Shown here one piece after another: positions 14,541 through 23,407 of a DNA stretch of 48,112 nt. The notes below the pieces were generated by a model that saw nothing but the letters and a program-made list of their open reading frames with translations, had not been told where the DNA came from and made no database searches. Position 1 is the stretch's first letter, and the number at the start of each line of letters is the position of its first letter. The translations under genes were made by a program, and so were the position numbers. The DNA comes from Nitrospirota bacterium (GTDB lineage Bacteria > Nitrospirota > Thermodesulfovibrionia > Thermodesulfovibrionales > JdFR-85), in contig JAYWMQ010000048.1 of NCBI GenBank assembly GCA_035873375.1, positions 1 to 48,112 on the forward strand. Direction: 5' to 3'.

Positions 14541-15140
14541 TGATATGCTCCTCTCTGGATCGAATTTTTATCAGGGTAATCTGAATAACCCCGTAATTAC
14601 TCTATTTTCCTATTTTCAGCATACCAAAAGCAACCCTGCAAGGGCTTCCTGATTCGTGCAGTTGACAAAGTTTTCTCTTTATTGTACTCTATACATTAGA
14701 ATTATGAGAGAAGCTTTTTATTCAAGGTCTCTTCAGGCTATAATCAGGATATAATTTATGTACACGTTGCTCCTGCCGTATCAGAGGGGAGGAAGATGCA
14801 GATTCCTGTTCATACCTAAAACACCGATATCAATTAATGGTTGTACCCAACAGGCGGCAATTTTGATGGCATTATGTTTTATTGCAGGGATGCCGTCTTT
14901 TACCCTTAAGAGCCTGAGGAATGAAAAATAGCTTTCAACGGCTGAGAATATCACGAATACCAGCCTCTTTTATAAACAATCAAGTTTTATGAAAATTCAA
15001 GGCTCTGAAAACCTGCCGGTCTAATCAGGTTAATAAATATCTTCAGCTTTAGAAAAAAACAATGAAGAAGCCATAGGCTTTCTTAGTAATACTTATCTGG
15101 AAAGACTTGACACCTTAACAGATATTTTAAGGAGTGCATC
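14541..15140 (+). other. 600-bp region before rho, no secure gene
   Basis: A candidate promoter reads TTGACA (14662-14667), 17-bp spacer, TACTCT (14685-14690). A second TATAAT is at 14739-14744. The frame 14758-14931 could encode 57 residues (MYTLLLPYQRGGRCRFLF at its start) but has a weak ribosome site and no known relative that I recognise. AACCTG...CAGGTT near 15012-15033 can form a small hairpin. A long untranslated leader would fit rho autoregulation by early Rho-dependent termination, as known in Escherichia coli; here that is inference. Confidence 0.45.
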
Positions 15141-16400
15141 ATGAGTAATGTCTCGATTTCTGAACTAAAAGAAAAGACCATTGAGGAACTCTCCCAGGTA
15201 GCCCACCATCTGCGTATTGACGGGGCCGCGGGAATGAGAAAACAGGAACTTATATACGCAATATTACATGCCCAGGCTGAAAAGACCGGGAACCTTTTTG
15301 CAGAGGGTGTCCTTGAGATACTGCCTGACGGCTTTGGTTTTCTGCGTTCACCTGATTACAGCTACCTGCCAAGCCCGGACGATATATACGTATCCCCATC
15401 GCAGATAAGGCGGTTTAATCTGCGGACAGGTGACCTTGTATCCGGACAGATACGGCCTCCGAAAGAGAGTGAGCGGTATTTTGCGCTGCTTAAGGTCGAG
15501 GCCATCAACCATGAACCACCTGATGACAATATAACGCGTCCGCTCTTTGATAATCTCGTTCCCTACTACCCAACTGAAAAGATTAACCTGGAGCACAGCT
15601 CAAGCGATTATTCCACAAGGGTTATGGACCTCATCACACCTGTTGGCAAAGGACAACGAGGCATGATTGTTGCAGCTCCGAGGACAGGCAAGACCATGCT
15701 CCTGCAGTCAATTGCCAAGGCCATAAAGCATAACCAGCCGGAGATACACCTCATTATTCTCCTTATTGATGAGAGGCCTGAGGAGGTAACAGACTGGAGA
15801 AGACAGGTTGTTACTGCGGAGATAATAGGGTCTACCTTTGATGAACCACCTCAGAGACATACACAGGTATCTGAAATGGTTATTGAGCGGGCAAAGAGGC
15901 TTGTTGAGATAAAGAGGGATGTCGTCATACTCCTTGACAGTATAACCCGGCTTGCCCGGGCATACAATACCATCATTCCTGCAAGTGGAAAGGTCCTCTC
16001 CGGAGGTCTTGATGCCCATGCCCTTCAGAAACCCAAGCGGTTTTTCGGTACGGCAAGGAATATTGAGACCGGAGGCAGCCTTACAATCATTGCCACCGCC
16101 CTTGTTGATACAGGCAGCCGTATGGATGATGTCATTTTTGAAGAATTTAAAGGCACAGGCAACATGGAGCTCCATCTTGACAGAAGACTTGTTGAGAAAA
16201 GGATATTCCCGAGTATTAACATCAATGCCTCCGGTACGAGAAAAGAGGAGTTGCTGGTTGACAAGGATGTGCTTAACAAGATGTGGATACTCAGAAAGGT
16301 ACTTAATCCCCTGGGAACAGTGGAGAGTATGGAATTTCTGTTAGGCAAGCTCAGAGGCACCAAAGCCAACAAAGAGTTTCTTGAAATGATGAATAAATAG
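15141..16400 (+). CDS. rho: Transcription termination factor Rho
   Basis: A 419-residue hexameric RNA-dependent ATPase, normal length. The N-terminal helix-extension ([19 protein letters not shown]) is followed by the cold-shock-like RNA-binding fold ([18 protein letters not shown]). The ATPase core has Walker A ([17 protein letters not shown]), Walker B ([17 protein letters not shown]), and the Q/R-loop segments after it ([21 protein letters not shown]). Ribosome site AAGGAG lies seven bases before the ATG. It stands alone behind a long leader. Confidence 0.98.
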   Translation: MSNVSISELKEKTIEELSQVAHHLRIDGAAGMRKQELIYAILHAQAEKTGNLFAEGVLEILPDGFGFLRSPDYSYLPSPDDIYVSPSQIRRFNLRTGDLVSGQIRPPKESERYFALLKVEAINHEPPDDNITRPLFDNLVPYYPTEKINLEHSSSDYSTRVMDLITPVGKGQRGMIVAAPRTGKTMLLQSIAKAIKHNQPEIHLIILLIDERPEEVTDWRRQVVTAEIIGSTFDEPPQRHTQVSEMVIERAKRLVEIKRDVVILLDSITRLARAYNTIIPASGKVLSGGLDAHALQKPKRFFGTARNIETGGSLTIIATALVDTGSRMDDVIFEEFKGTGNMELHLDRRLVEKRIFPSININASGTRKEELLVDKDVLNKMWILRKVLNPLGTVESMEFLLGKLRGTKANKEFLEMMNK

Positions 16401-16484
16401 TAAAGTCATGTTTTGGGCTCATTTATGAAGGGCCAGCGGAGCAGGGCAGAGACGTTTTCCTTTATCGGTTTGATATCAGGAGGG

Positions 16485-16510
16485 AAAGCCGAGCCTTTTG
16501 TTGGCTTTTT
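16485..16510 (+). terminator. Weak hairpin with T-tract after rho
   Basis: AAAGCC (16485-16490) can pair with GGCTTT (16503-16508) and TT follows; the stem is only six base pairs with a 12-nt loop, so the call is tentative. Confidence 0.3.
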
Positions 16511-16571
16511 CATTAATGAACATCATTGTGCCGGTTCTGGAAGCAGTGATTACCAATAGCAGGGACAAAGT

Positions 16572-16964
16572 ATGGATTTTGTTGATAACGGAGCGTGTTT
16601 TGTCTGTGGAAAGGCAAATCCTTCAGGACTAAGACTCGATTTCTCTGCCTCAAATGGTCACGCAAGCGCTACATACCTTCCGGATAAAATACACCAGGGA
16701 TACCGGGACATTCTCCATGGCGGACTGATTTCAACCCTCATTGACGAAGCTGCAGTAAAGGCAGCATCCTCTCTTGGTATCAAGGCCATTACCGTCGAGA
16801 TATGTATCAGGTTCAAGACCACGCTTATGATAGGTGAAAGATGTGTGGTTGAGGCCTCTGCCGAACCGGTCAGGGGGAGGCTGATAGAAGGGGTTGCTGT
16901 GGTGAAAAAGATGGACGGGACCATAGTTGCTGAAGGACATCTCAAGCTTTTCAGTGCCAGGTAA
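16572..16964 (+). CDS. PaaI-family hotdog-fold thioesterase
   Basis: A 130-residue protein. It begins with CFVCGKANPSGLRLDF, a form of the family in which Cys residues precede the hotdog fold. HGGLISTLIDEAAVKAA is the conserved catalytic helix with the HGG motif and the acidic residue. Proteins of this kind hydrolyse acyl-CoA thioesters; the substrate cannot be inferred. It is convergent with yidC and stands alone. Confidence 0.85.
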   Translation: MDFVDNGACFVCGKANPSGLRLDFSASNGHASATYLPDKIHQGYRDILHGGLISTLIDEAAVKAASSLGIKAITVEICIRFKTTLMIGERCVVEASAEPVRGRLIEGVAVVKKMDGTIVAEGHLKLFSAR

Positions 16965-17050
16965 GATTAGGGTAGCATCTTTCCCCGCGAAGTGTTCCTG
17001 TGAGTATGCAGTACAGAATCTTCCCTGAAAGCCCCACGCACCTTTATTTA

Positions 17051-18625
17051 TTAAACAGGCTCTTCTTCCCGGGCTATTTTCCTGTTAACAAAATACTGCT
17101 GCAGGATGCTCAGAAGATTACTTACAAGCCAGTAGAGGACAAGGCCTGACGGGAATTTCAGGAAGAGGAAAGTAAAGACTATGGGAAGATAGGTCATTAT
17201 CTTCTGCTGCTGTGATTCCATAGTTGTTGGCGTCATCTTCTGCTGAATAAACATGGTAGCCCCCATAATTATGGGTAATATGTAGTAAGGATCCTTTTCC
17301 GAGAGGTCCTGAATCCAGAAGATAAACGGTGCACTCCGAAGTTCAATTGCAACAAGGAGTACCTTATATAAAGCAAAGAAGACCGGAATCTGTATAAGCA
17401 TCGGCAGGCATCCGCTCATGGGATTCACCTTGTATTTTTTGTACAGCTCCATCATTTCCTTCTGCATCTTCTGAGGGTCTTTTTTGTACTTCTGCTTTAT
17501 CTCGGTCATCTTTGGCTGAAGGGCCTGGAGCTTTTTCATGGACTTCTGTCCCTTGTTGATAAGGGGTATAAAGGGAATTCTCACCAGGATTGTAAGAAGC
17601 GCTATTGACCAGCCATAATTGCCGATAGCCCTGTAGAATAACTTCAGTATCCAGAAGAGAGGTTGTGCAAGTATGGAGAAAAAGCCAAAGTTTACAATAT
17701 ATTCGAGACCAACACCAAGGCTCTTCAGCCGGTCATACTCTTTGGGCCCGGCATAGAGGAGAAGTTTGTTCTTGCCCGCGGGGAGATTTACTGCAACAAG
17801 CGCATCTCCGTTGCCGGTGCGCCATACCTTTGCACCTATAGCTTTCTCAAGCGGGACAAGTGAGGCAAAGAAGTATTTGTCTTCCTGGGCTATCCATTTC
17901 AACTCTGAGCCAAAAATCTTGGGTTCTTTGAGCTTGTTGGGTTTAATCTCAACCCTGTCAGCATCCTTGAGTATTACAGGTCCGATATGGCCTCCGTAGC
18001 CCACTGCACCTGATATGCCAAATCCAGTGCCGAGGGTAACCCAGTAGTTATCCGGGCCCTGAACCTCTTCAATGAGTTCAATATCGTAATTATCTGAGAA
18101 GAATGAATACGTTCTTTTTATTACGATCCCGTCTCCTCTGTATGTGAATGAGAGGGAAGCCCTGTCTCCTTCGTTTCTTAAGTTAATATTGTCCTGCCCT
18201 TCGCTGATGGTAAAGTTCACCTTGTCAAAGACGAAGTTTTTGCCGTCTGTTCCCATGGCAAGGGCCGGGACCTCAGCATCAGTCCTCATTAAAACCACCT
18301 CAAGGCCCTCGTCATCCCGGTATTTTTTTAGCTGCCAATTTTTGATGGTTCCGCCTTTTGACGAAAAAAGTGCCGTATAGAGGGGGGTCTCTACCTTCAG
18401 GAGTCTCTCTTCAGATGCCATTGTACCTTCAGGCACAAAGAGATTTTCTGCCTTTGGCACAGAGGGCCTCTCCGTTACCCTTTTCTGTATGTCCTGTGCG
18501 ACATTCCGGGGTTGTTCAGGTCTCCGGGGCTGTGGTGAAGGTGCAAAGAAATACTGATACCCAAGGAGTACCACGAGGGCAAGTACAATCGCAATTAAAG
18601 TTCGTTTTTCGAAATTTTCTTCCAT
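17051..18625 (-). CDS. yidC: Membrane protein insertase YidC
   Basis: A 524-residue Gram-negative-type YidC. The N-terminal membrane anchor (KRTLIAIVLALVVLLGYQYF) is followed by the large periplasmic P1 domain (about residues 50-320). The C-terminal five-helix insertase core includes NYGWSIALLTILVRIPFIPL, the cytoplasmic hairpin rich in Lys (KSMKKLQALQPKMTEIKQKY) and NPMSGCLPMLIQIPVFFALY. It inserts inner-membrane proteins alone or with SecYEG. The long P1 domain again indicates a diderm. It is the last gene of the rpmH-rnpA-yidD-yidC operon, six bases behind yidD. Confidence 0.97.
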   Translation of the reverse strand: MEENFEKRTLIAIVLALVVLLGYQYFFAPSPQPRRPEQPRNVAQDIQKRVTERPSVPKAENLFVPEGTMASEERLLKVETPLYTALFSSKGGTIKNWQLKKYRDDEGLEVVLMRTDAEVPALAMGTDGKNFVFDKVNFTISEGQDNINLRNEGDRASLSFTYRGDGIVIKRTYSFFSDNYDIELIEEVQGPDNYWVTLGTGFGISGAVGYGGHIGPVILKDADRVEIKPNKLKEPKIFGSELKWIAQEDKYFFASLVPLEKAIGAKVWRTGNGDALVAVNLPAGKNKLLLYAGPKEYDRLKSLGVGLEYIVNFGFFSILAQPLFWILKLFYRAIGNYGWSIALLTILVRIPFIPLINKGQKSMKKLQALQPKMTEIKQKYKKDPQKMQKEMMELYKKYKVNPMSGCLPMLIQIPVFFALYKVLLVAIELRSAPFIFWIQDLSEKDPYYILPIIMGATMFIQQKMTPTTMESQQQKIMTYLPIVFTFLFLKFPSGLVLYWLVSNLLSILQQYFVNRKIAREEEPV

Positions 18626-18631
18626 AGTTAC

Positions 18632-18841
18632 CTATTTTACAGGGTCATATCCACCTGGGTGGAAAGGGTGGCATTTTAATATCCTTTTTGCAGACATAAC
18701 GCTGCCTCTAAAAGTTCCATACTTGTTAATTGCTTCGATTGAATACTCGGAACAGGTTGGAACGAATCTGCAGCTCTGTGGCAAGACCGGTGAGAGCAAC
18801 ACTTTGTAGCTTTTTATAAGTAAGATAATCGGACTTTTCAT
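18632..18841 (-). CDS. yidD: Membrane insertion efficiency factor YidD
   Basis: A 69-residue protein with the YidD hallmark [19 protein letters not shown] and the C-terminal [12 protein letters not shown]. It is a small amphipathic protein that aids insertion by YidC at the inner membrane. Its ATG is one base beyond the rnpA stop (TGAAATG), the usual tight packing of this operon. Confidence 0.95.
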   Translation of the reverse strand: MKSPIILLIKSYKVLLSPVLPQSCRFVPTCSEYSIEAINKYGTFRGSVMSAKRILKCHPFHPGGYDPVK

Positions 18842-18842
18842 T

Positions 18843-19181
18843 TCAAACGGTTTTTAGCTTCTCAGTCAGGTCCGGCACTATCTCAGATGACTTTGCGGTA
18901 ACGCATCGCTGCCTGGGAATCAGTATAATGTCATAGCCGTGTAACTTTGAGACTCCTTCTTCCTTTAAGACCAGACAAAGGGCTTGCCTCATTGCTTCCC
19001 TGAGCAGCCTCTTTGTCCTGTTTCTGACAACAGCGTTTCCTATCCTTTTACTTACGGCCAGACCTAATCTGATACTGTTCAGGTTATTTGGTAGGGCGTA
19101 GAGGATAGTGTGTTTCGATACAATTTTTCGTCCGGATCTGAAGACTTCCTGAAAATCCTTCTTTTTTCTCAGACGGTCAAT
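18843..19181 (-). CDS. rnpA: Ribonuclease P protein component, apparent ATT start
   Basis: A 112-residue protein if translation begins at ATT (19181-19179). It reads (M)[18 protein letters not shown], contains [14 protein letters not shown] and the RNase P signature [15 protein letters not shown], and ends LTEKLKTV. This is the protein cofactor of the tRNA 5'-processing ribozyme. The frame contains no ATG, GTG or TTG anywhere upstream of residue 80, yet the family start falls exactly at the ATT, with AAAAGG nine bases ahead as ribosome site. The frame stays open through all of rpmH and 48 bp beyond it. rpmH ends as the family expects, so a simple indel cannot explain the missing start. The reading overlaps rpmH by 13 bases. 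Confidence 0.9.
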   Translation of the reverse strand: MDRLRKKKDFQEVFRSGRKIVSKHTILYALPNNLNSIRLGLAVSKRIGNAVVRNRTKRLLREAMRQALCLVLKEEGVSKLHGYDIILIPRQRCVTAKSSEIVPDLTEKLKTV

Positions 19182-19312
19182 TTTTTGCGGCCTTTTGCCC
19201 TTCTTCTCTTTACAACCTTCCGACCGCTTTTTGTTCTCATCTTTATGAGAAACCCGAGGGACCTTTTTCTTTTGATCCTGTGAGGACGATATGTTGTGTA
19301 TGCTCCTCCCAT
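19169..19312 (-). CDS. rpmH: 50S ribosomal protein L34
   Basis: A 47-residue basic protein too short for a simple length cut-off. It reads [20 protein letters not shown], then [19 protein letters not shown], the conserved L34 body and C-terminus. The N-terminus (MGGAYTTY) is slightly longer than in Escherichia coli. Ribosome site AAGGGG lies ahead of the ATG. It heads the operon with rnpA, yidD and yidC; dnaA is not adjacent and I see no DnaA-box cluster, so the origin is not here. Confidence 0.96.
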   Translation of the reverse strand: MGGAYTTYRPHRIKRKRSLGFLIKMRTKSGRKVVKRRRAKGRKKLTV

Positions 19313-19365
19313 CTGTTTTTCCCCTTGTTATTCTTTTTAGTTTGCGTATTAGTTTACGGATACGA

Positions 19366-19395
19366 AGTATAAAGTTTTAAAGGCACTTATGTCAA
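19366..19395 (-). promoter_or_regulatory. Sigma-70 promoter of the rpmH operon
   Basis: Minus strand TTGACA (19395-19390), 18-bp spacer, TATACT (19371-19366). Both boxes are near consensus. The expected leader before rpmH is about 47 nt. Confidence 0.7.
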
Positions 19396-19443
19396 GAAAA
19401 AGATGCGGCAGGAATCATGAATTTCCTGAAGGTAGACGTTGCC

Positions 19444-20118
19444 CTACGGCAGGAGTTCCCTGAAATCTCCGACGGCAAGGAAGTTGCCATTATCTCCTGC
19501 CTCCTTATCCTTTGAGCTTGCCATTGTCTTCAGTACAATGTATCTGATACCAAACTCCCTGGCTGCCTCAAGGTTTTCCATAACGTCATCAATAAAAACC
19601 GTTTTTTCCCTGTCAAAACGCAGCATTTTTTCTGTCCTCCGCCAGAATTCGATGTCCTCCTTGGGACAACCAATTTCTGAAGAGGTAATGACCTTGTCAA
19701 AGTATCCGCCTATAGAGGTCTTTCGCAGCTTTATCTTAAGGGTCTTGTAGTGGGCGTTTGTAGCAAGTATGACCTCTTTGTTGGCACTTTTCAGCTCCCT
19801 GAGAAAATCCTCAACATGGGGATGTACCTCTATCAGGTGCCTTATCTGCTCTTTAAGCGCAGGGATGTCGAGGTCAAGTTCCCTTGACCAGAAATCAATA
19901 TCCGTCCAGTTAAGCGTACCCTCGTGGACCTTGTACTTCTTTAACAATTCCTCTTTTGCCCTGCCAAAGGTGATGTTGTGTTTTTCTGCATATTTTTCAG
20001 GCACGAGGTGTTCCCAGAAATAGTCATCAAAATATCTGTCCAGGAGGGTGCCGTCCATGTCGAGCAGGACGTGCTTGACCTCGGACCAGAGTGCCTTTTT
20101 AAATCTTTTAATATCCAT
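19444..20118 (-). CDS. HAD-family hydrolase, GMP/IMP nucleotidase (YrfG)-like
   Basis: A 224-residue haloacid-dehalogenase-type phosphatase. Motif I is LLDMDGTLLD near residue 20 with the nucleophile Asp, motif II ATNAHYKTL, and motif IV FIDDVMENL. The helical cap insertion YFDDYFWEHLVPEKYAEKHN and the following RAKEELLKKY resemble YrfG-type purine nucleotide 5'-nucleotidases, but substrates of HAD enzymes are hard to call from sequence. It is six bases downstream of mgtC, in the same direction. Confidence 0.8.
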   Translation of the reverse strand: MDIKRFKKALWSEVKHVLLDMDGTLLDRYFDDYFWEHLVPEKYAEKHNITFGRAKEELLKKYKVHEGTLNWTDIDFWSRELDLDIPALKEQIRHLIEVHPHVEDFLRELKSANKEVILATNAHYKTLKIKLRKTSIGGYFDKVITSSEIGCPKEDIEFWRRTEKMLRFDREKTVFIDDVMENLEAAREFGIRYIVLKTMASSKDKEAGDNGNFLAVGDFRELLP

Positions 20119-20124
20119 TATTAT

Positions 20125-20802
20125 TTAACCCCTCAGGTAAAACCTCTTGATATAGGTCAATTCAGAAATCTTTTCCAGGATGGCTGAAATAACCTCCTTG
20201 TTTTTAAACGTTATGGATAGATGATAGGTCACTTCGTTTTTAGTCCTGTCCATCTCATAGTCTATATTTGCAATATCGGCACCGGCCTCCTTAATGACTT
20301 TAACAACATCTTCCTCCTTTGCTTTGGGCTCGGTAGTCAGGGTAAGGATTTTGTATGTCAGTCTCGGAACCTTTACCTCAACCCTCCTGAGAGTCCAGAG
20401 CGAGAAGAATGTAATAAGGAATGCAGTCAATGCCGGGACATAAAGACCGCTTCCTACTGCAAGCCCTATAACCGAGACAATCCACAGACAGGCTGCTGTT
20501 GTCAGTCCCTGGATGCTTAGCCCTGACTTGATTATAACCCCTGCACCAAGAAATCCGACCCCTGTAATGGCACCTGCTGCTATCCTTGCAGGGTCAATCC
20601 TGATTATCTCGGGGTTGAGTGTACTCATGCGATAGAAGTCATCGGAGACAATCATTATTAATACAGATGCGAGGCTCACAATAAGGTGGGTCCTGAAACC
20701 TGCAGGCCTGCCATGACTCTGGCGTTCAAATCCAATAATGCCGCCGAGCACGGCACCAAGCAGGAGTCTGAGGATAGTTTCTGTTGGATCAGTCATTGTC
20801 AT
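20125..20802 (-). CDS. MgtC/SapB-family inner-membrane protein
   Basis: A 225-residue protein. The N-terminal membrane domain shows the family blocks LLLGAVLGGIIGFERQSHGRPAGFRTH and ARIAAGAITGVGFLGAGVI, broken here by loops, with four to five helices up to about residue 135. The C-terminal soluble part (YKILTLTTEPKAKEEDVVKV) is ACT-like. MgtC proteins affect growth in low magnesium and modulate ATP synthase in some pathogens. It is probably co-transcribed with the HAD gene. Confidence 0.88.
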   Translation of the reverse strand: MTMTDPTETILRLLLGAVLGGIIGFERQSHGRPAGFRTHLIVSLASVLIMIVSDDFYRMSTLNPEIIRIDPARIAAGAITGVGFLGAGVIIKSGLSIQGLTTAACLWIVSVIGLAVGSGLYVPALTAFLITFFSLWTLRRVEVKVPRLTYKILTLTTEPKAKEEDVVKVIKEAGADIANIDYEMDRTKNEVTYHLSITFKNKEVISAILEKISELTYIKRFYLRG

Positions 20803-20854
20803 AACGCTTCAGCTACGAACAAACACGGAGTCTCACTAATAAAAGAAACATCCG

Positions 20855-22054
20855 TTATACTGGTTTAATCTTCAGAAAACGCCTCTTCCCAACCTTTATT
20901 ATGTATTCACCCTCGGGTAATCTCTCCTGGGGGTCAACAACACGACGGTCATTTATCCATACCCCGCCCTGCTTTATAAGCCTCATGGCCTCACCAGTGC
21001 TCTTGCAGAGACCTCCCTCTTTCAGCACCTGCGGCAGCCATATATCCTCATTGTTCCAGGTTACTGCCATTTCCGGGATATCATCCGGCAACTGTTTTTC
21101 CTTAAAAACCCTCTCAAACTCCTCCTGTGCCCTGAGGGCCGCATCCATGCCCCAGTAACGTCCTACCAACTCCAGCGCAAGGGCCTCCTTTGCCTTCTTT
21201 GGATGAACCGTGCCGTCTTTGATGCCCCTTTTCAGTGCTTCAAATTCTTCTATGCTTATATGGCTCAGTAATTCATAGTATTTGATCATTAATTCGTCTG
21301 TGATTGACAGCAGTTTGCCATACATCTCTTTCGGTGGTTCAGATATCCCTATGTAGTTGCCAAGGCTCTTTGACATTTTCTGAACACCGTCTGTGCCCTC
21401 CAGCAAAGGCATCATAATAACTACCTGCTCTTCCATGCCCGATTTTTTCTGAAAAGTCCGTCCCAGAAGGAGGTTGAACCGCTGGTCGGTCCCGCCCAAT
21501 TCAATATCCGCCTTTAAAAACACGGAATCATATGCCTGAAACAGGGGATAATAAAACTCCAGAATGGTTATGTCCTGCTGAGACTCGAACCTCTTTTTAA
21601 AATCATCCCTTTCAAGCATCCTCGCCACTGTCTGCATTGCGCCGAGACGTACAATCTCCAGGGCGTTCATCTTTGAAAACCACTCGCTGTTGAATCTTAT
21701 CTCTGTTCTTTCAGGGTCCAGGATTTTATATACCTGTTCCTTGTAGGTCTCTGCGTTTTTCAAGACCTCTTTTTCCGTTAAGGGTTTTCTTGTCTCGGAC
21801 TTGCCTGAGGGGTCGCCGATCATCCCGGTAAAGTCCCCGATGAGGAATATCACCTCATGCCCCAATTCCTGCAACTGCCGCATCTTCTCAAGGAGCACCG
21901 TGTGACCAAGGTGTATGTCAGGGGCAGTAGGATCAAAGCCCGCCTTGATCCTCAGGGGTCTTCCCTCTCTCAGTTTCCTGAGGAGCTCTTCCTCCTTGAT
22001 GATCTCTACAGTTCCTCTTTTGATTGTATTGATCTGTTTTTCCGGTGGAATCAT
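20855..22054 (-). CDS. tyrS: Tyrosyl-tRNA synthetase
   Basis: A 399-residue class I synthetase, of the shorter bacterial type. The HIGH-like motif is in [15 protein letters not shown], the Tyr-binding [13 protein letters not shown], and the KMSKS motif in [12 protein letters not shown]. The C-terminal S4-like RNA-binding domain ([19 protein letters not shown]) is present. It charges tRNA(Tyr). The ATG has no clear ribosome site, but TATAAT lies eight bases ahead of it, which points to a leaderless or nearly leaderless transcript. Confidence 0.97.
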   Translation of the reverse strand: MIPPEKQINTIKRGTVEIIKEEELLRKLREGRPLRIKAGFDPTAPDIHLGHTVLLEKMRQLQELGHEVIFLIGDFTGMIGDPSGKSETRKPLTEKEVLKNAETYKEQVYKILDPERTEIRFNSEWFSKMNALEIVRLGAMQTVARMLERDDFKKRFESQQDITILEFYYPLFQAYDSVFLKADIELGGTDQRFNLLLGRTFQKKSGMEEQVVIMMPLLEGTDGVQKMSKSLGNYIGISEPPKEMYGKLLSITDELMIKYYELLSHISIEEFEALKRGIKDGTVHPKKAKEALALELVGRYWGMDAALRAQEEFERVFKEKQLPDDIPEMAVTWNNEDIWLPQVLKEGGLCKSTGEAMRLIKQGGVWINDRRVVDPQERLPEGEYIIKVGKRRFLKIKPV

Positions 22055-22062
22055 GGTCGTTT

Positions 22063-22068
22063 ATTATA
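22063..22068 (-). promoter_or_regulatory. Candidate -10 box at the tyrS start codon
   Basis: Minus strand TATAAT lies eight bases from the ATG of tyrS. The -35 match (TTCTGA with an 18-bp spacer) is weak. Confidence 0.4.
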
Positions 22069-22109
22069 CTCCAAACGACGCATTTTTCAGAAGGGCTGTC
22101 TGTTAATCG

Positions 22110-22144
22110 GTCAGATAAGACGGATCAGTCAGATAGGACGGATA
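22110..22144. repeat. Imperfect tandem repeat upstream of tyrS
   Basis: Two head-to-tail copies of GTCAGATAAGACGGATCA (the second with A to G at one position and one base shorter). It belongs to the class of short-word tracts seen elsewhere in this window. Confidence 0.8.
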
Positions 22145-22167
22145 GCTGCCAACCTGTCAGGCCGGCA

Positions 22168-22725
22168 TCAGACCCAGAAGTGAGGGTATCTGCGGTTTTT
22201 GTGTATGTTATTAACCAGGAGTGCAACAATTAACATGATAACCGCTCCAAGTCCAACGGGTACAATAGCATATAAATAACCCAGGCTGTGGATTTTGTTA
22301 CTGCCTATTACTGCGATTAGTGAGGTTGCACCACCCGGTGGATGTAATGTCTTTGTGGCGTGCATAACGGCTATGGATGTGGCAACGGCCAGAGAGGATG
22401 CCAGCCACATTTGAGAAGGGAAAAGCTTGTAACAGGTAACCCCTATAATTGCCGAGATTATGTGTCCACCTATGAGGTTTCTTGGCTGAGCCAGCGGGCT
22501 TTTAATGGCACCGTATAGCAGAACTGCAGATGCTCCGAAAGAGCCTATCACCATTACAAGGTCAGTATCTTCAAGAATGTTGTAATTAGCGTAGGATACA
22601 GCGGCAATACCAAGGAATGCACCAATCCATGACCAGGCAATTTCAGAAAGACTTACCACTGGCGGGCTTTTGGTTGTTCCTTTCATTTTTGATAAATAAC
22701 TGTATTTGATCTGAGTGTCTTTCAT
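22168..22725 (-). CDS. HPP-family integral membrane protein
   Basis: A 185-residue protein with about five membrane helices. It contains the HPP motif in TKTLHPPGGATSLIAVIG, preceded by LAQPRNLIGGHIISAIIG, the conserved core. Related plastid and cyanobacterial proteins transport nitrite, but most bacterial members are uncharacterised. It stands alone after a 230-bp upstream gap in which I see no gene. Confidence 0.88.
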   Translation of the reverse strand: MKDTQIKYSYLSKMKGTTKSPPVVSLSEIAWSWIGAFLGIAAVSYANYNILEDTDLVMVIGSFGASAVLLYGAIKSPLAQPRNLIGGHIISAIIGVTCYKLFPSQMWLASSLAVATSIAVMHATKTLHPPGGATSLIAVIGSNKIHSLGYLYAIVPVGLGAVIMLIVALLVNNIHKNRRYPHFWV

Positions 22726-22954
22726 TGTTTTATCCCTTTTAAGAGTATCTGCTTAATTGGTTGTACCTGCATACTGTATAATATGCTTATTGCTGGCAGA
22801 AAATGTATGATTTGAATCATATCTCCGGATAAGACTTGTTTTTTTTACTCAGGGGATGATTTATCTCATGGACTCTCTGTATGTTCTGGTGTAAGATAGT
22901 AATCAGGAGAGCATTCTTGTTCACTATGTGTATTAACAAAAAAAGGAGGAAGCA

Positions 22955-23272
22955 ATGGCCGAGGTATTGAATTTAAAGGAACTTATCAAATTCTATCCTG
23001 ACAAGATTTCAAGAGAGATGCTTGCAGACACCCCGGAGATGAGGGTGGCCCTAATGTGTCTGGAGCCGGGGCAGGAATTAAAACCGCATAAGGCTCCACT
23101 GAGACTCATGATGTACTGTGTTGAGGGCAGGGGGGTATTCACAGTTGGTGATGAGGAGATTGAGGCTGACGAAAAGACGGCTATTCTCTGCGACCCGATG
23201 GTGCCGCACGGTTTTAAGGCCTCAAAGGGCGAGAGGCTTGTTGTTATGGCAGTGATTACGCCTGTAGAGTAA
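22955..23272 (+). CDS. Single-domain cupin protein
   Basis: A 105-residue beta-barrel cupin. LEPGQELKPHKAPLRLMMYCVEG contains cupin motif 1 in degenerate form, with the single His, and MVPHGFKASKGERL motif 2. Metal-binding residues are fewer than usual, so an enzymatic role is uncertain. Perfect ribosome site AGGAGG before the ATG. It is 135 bp upstream of the oxoacid oxidoreductase genes and could be regulated with them. Confidence 0.8.
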   Translation: MAEVLNLKELIKFYPDKISREMLADTPEMRVALMCLEPGQELKPHKAPLRLMMYCVEGRGVFTVGDEEIEADEKTAILCDPMVPHGFKASKGERLVVMAVITPVE

Positions 23273-23407
23273 CCACTTTCAAATTCTATACCCTTGCCCC
23301 TTTCTGATTTCTATTGCCCAAAAGAACAAGAGGTGATATACTGTTAAATAGTTCTTCTCACCGTGGAGGGAAGCCTGAAAACTTGGTTATAAGCGGGGGC
23401 AAAATTT

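Noticed and set aside
19160-19200. Programmed -1 frameshift from rpmH into rnpA at the A6 run
   Set aside because: The slip site would be C AAA AAA, which does not allow good re-pairing in the P site, and the product would be a pointless L34-RnpA fusion. ATT initiation with a ribosome site is simpler.
19313-19443. Replication origin next to rpmH
   Set aside because: No dnaA gene and no cluster of TTATCCACA-like boxes in this gap.
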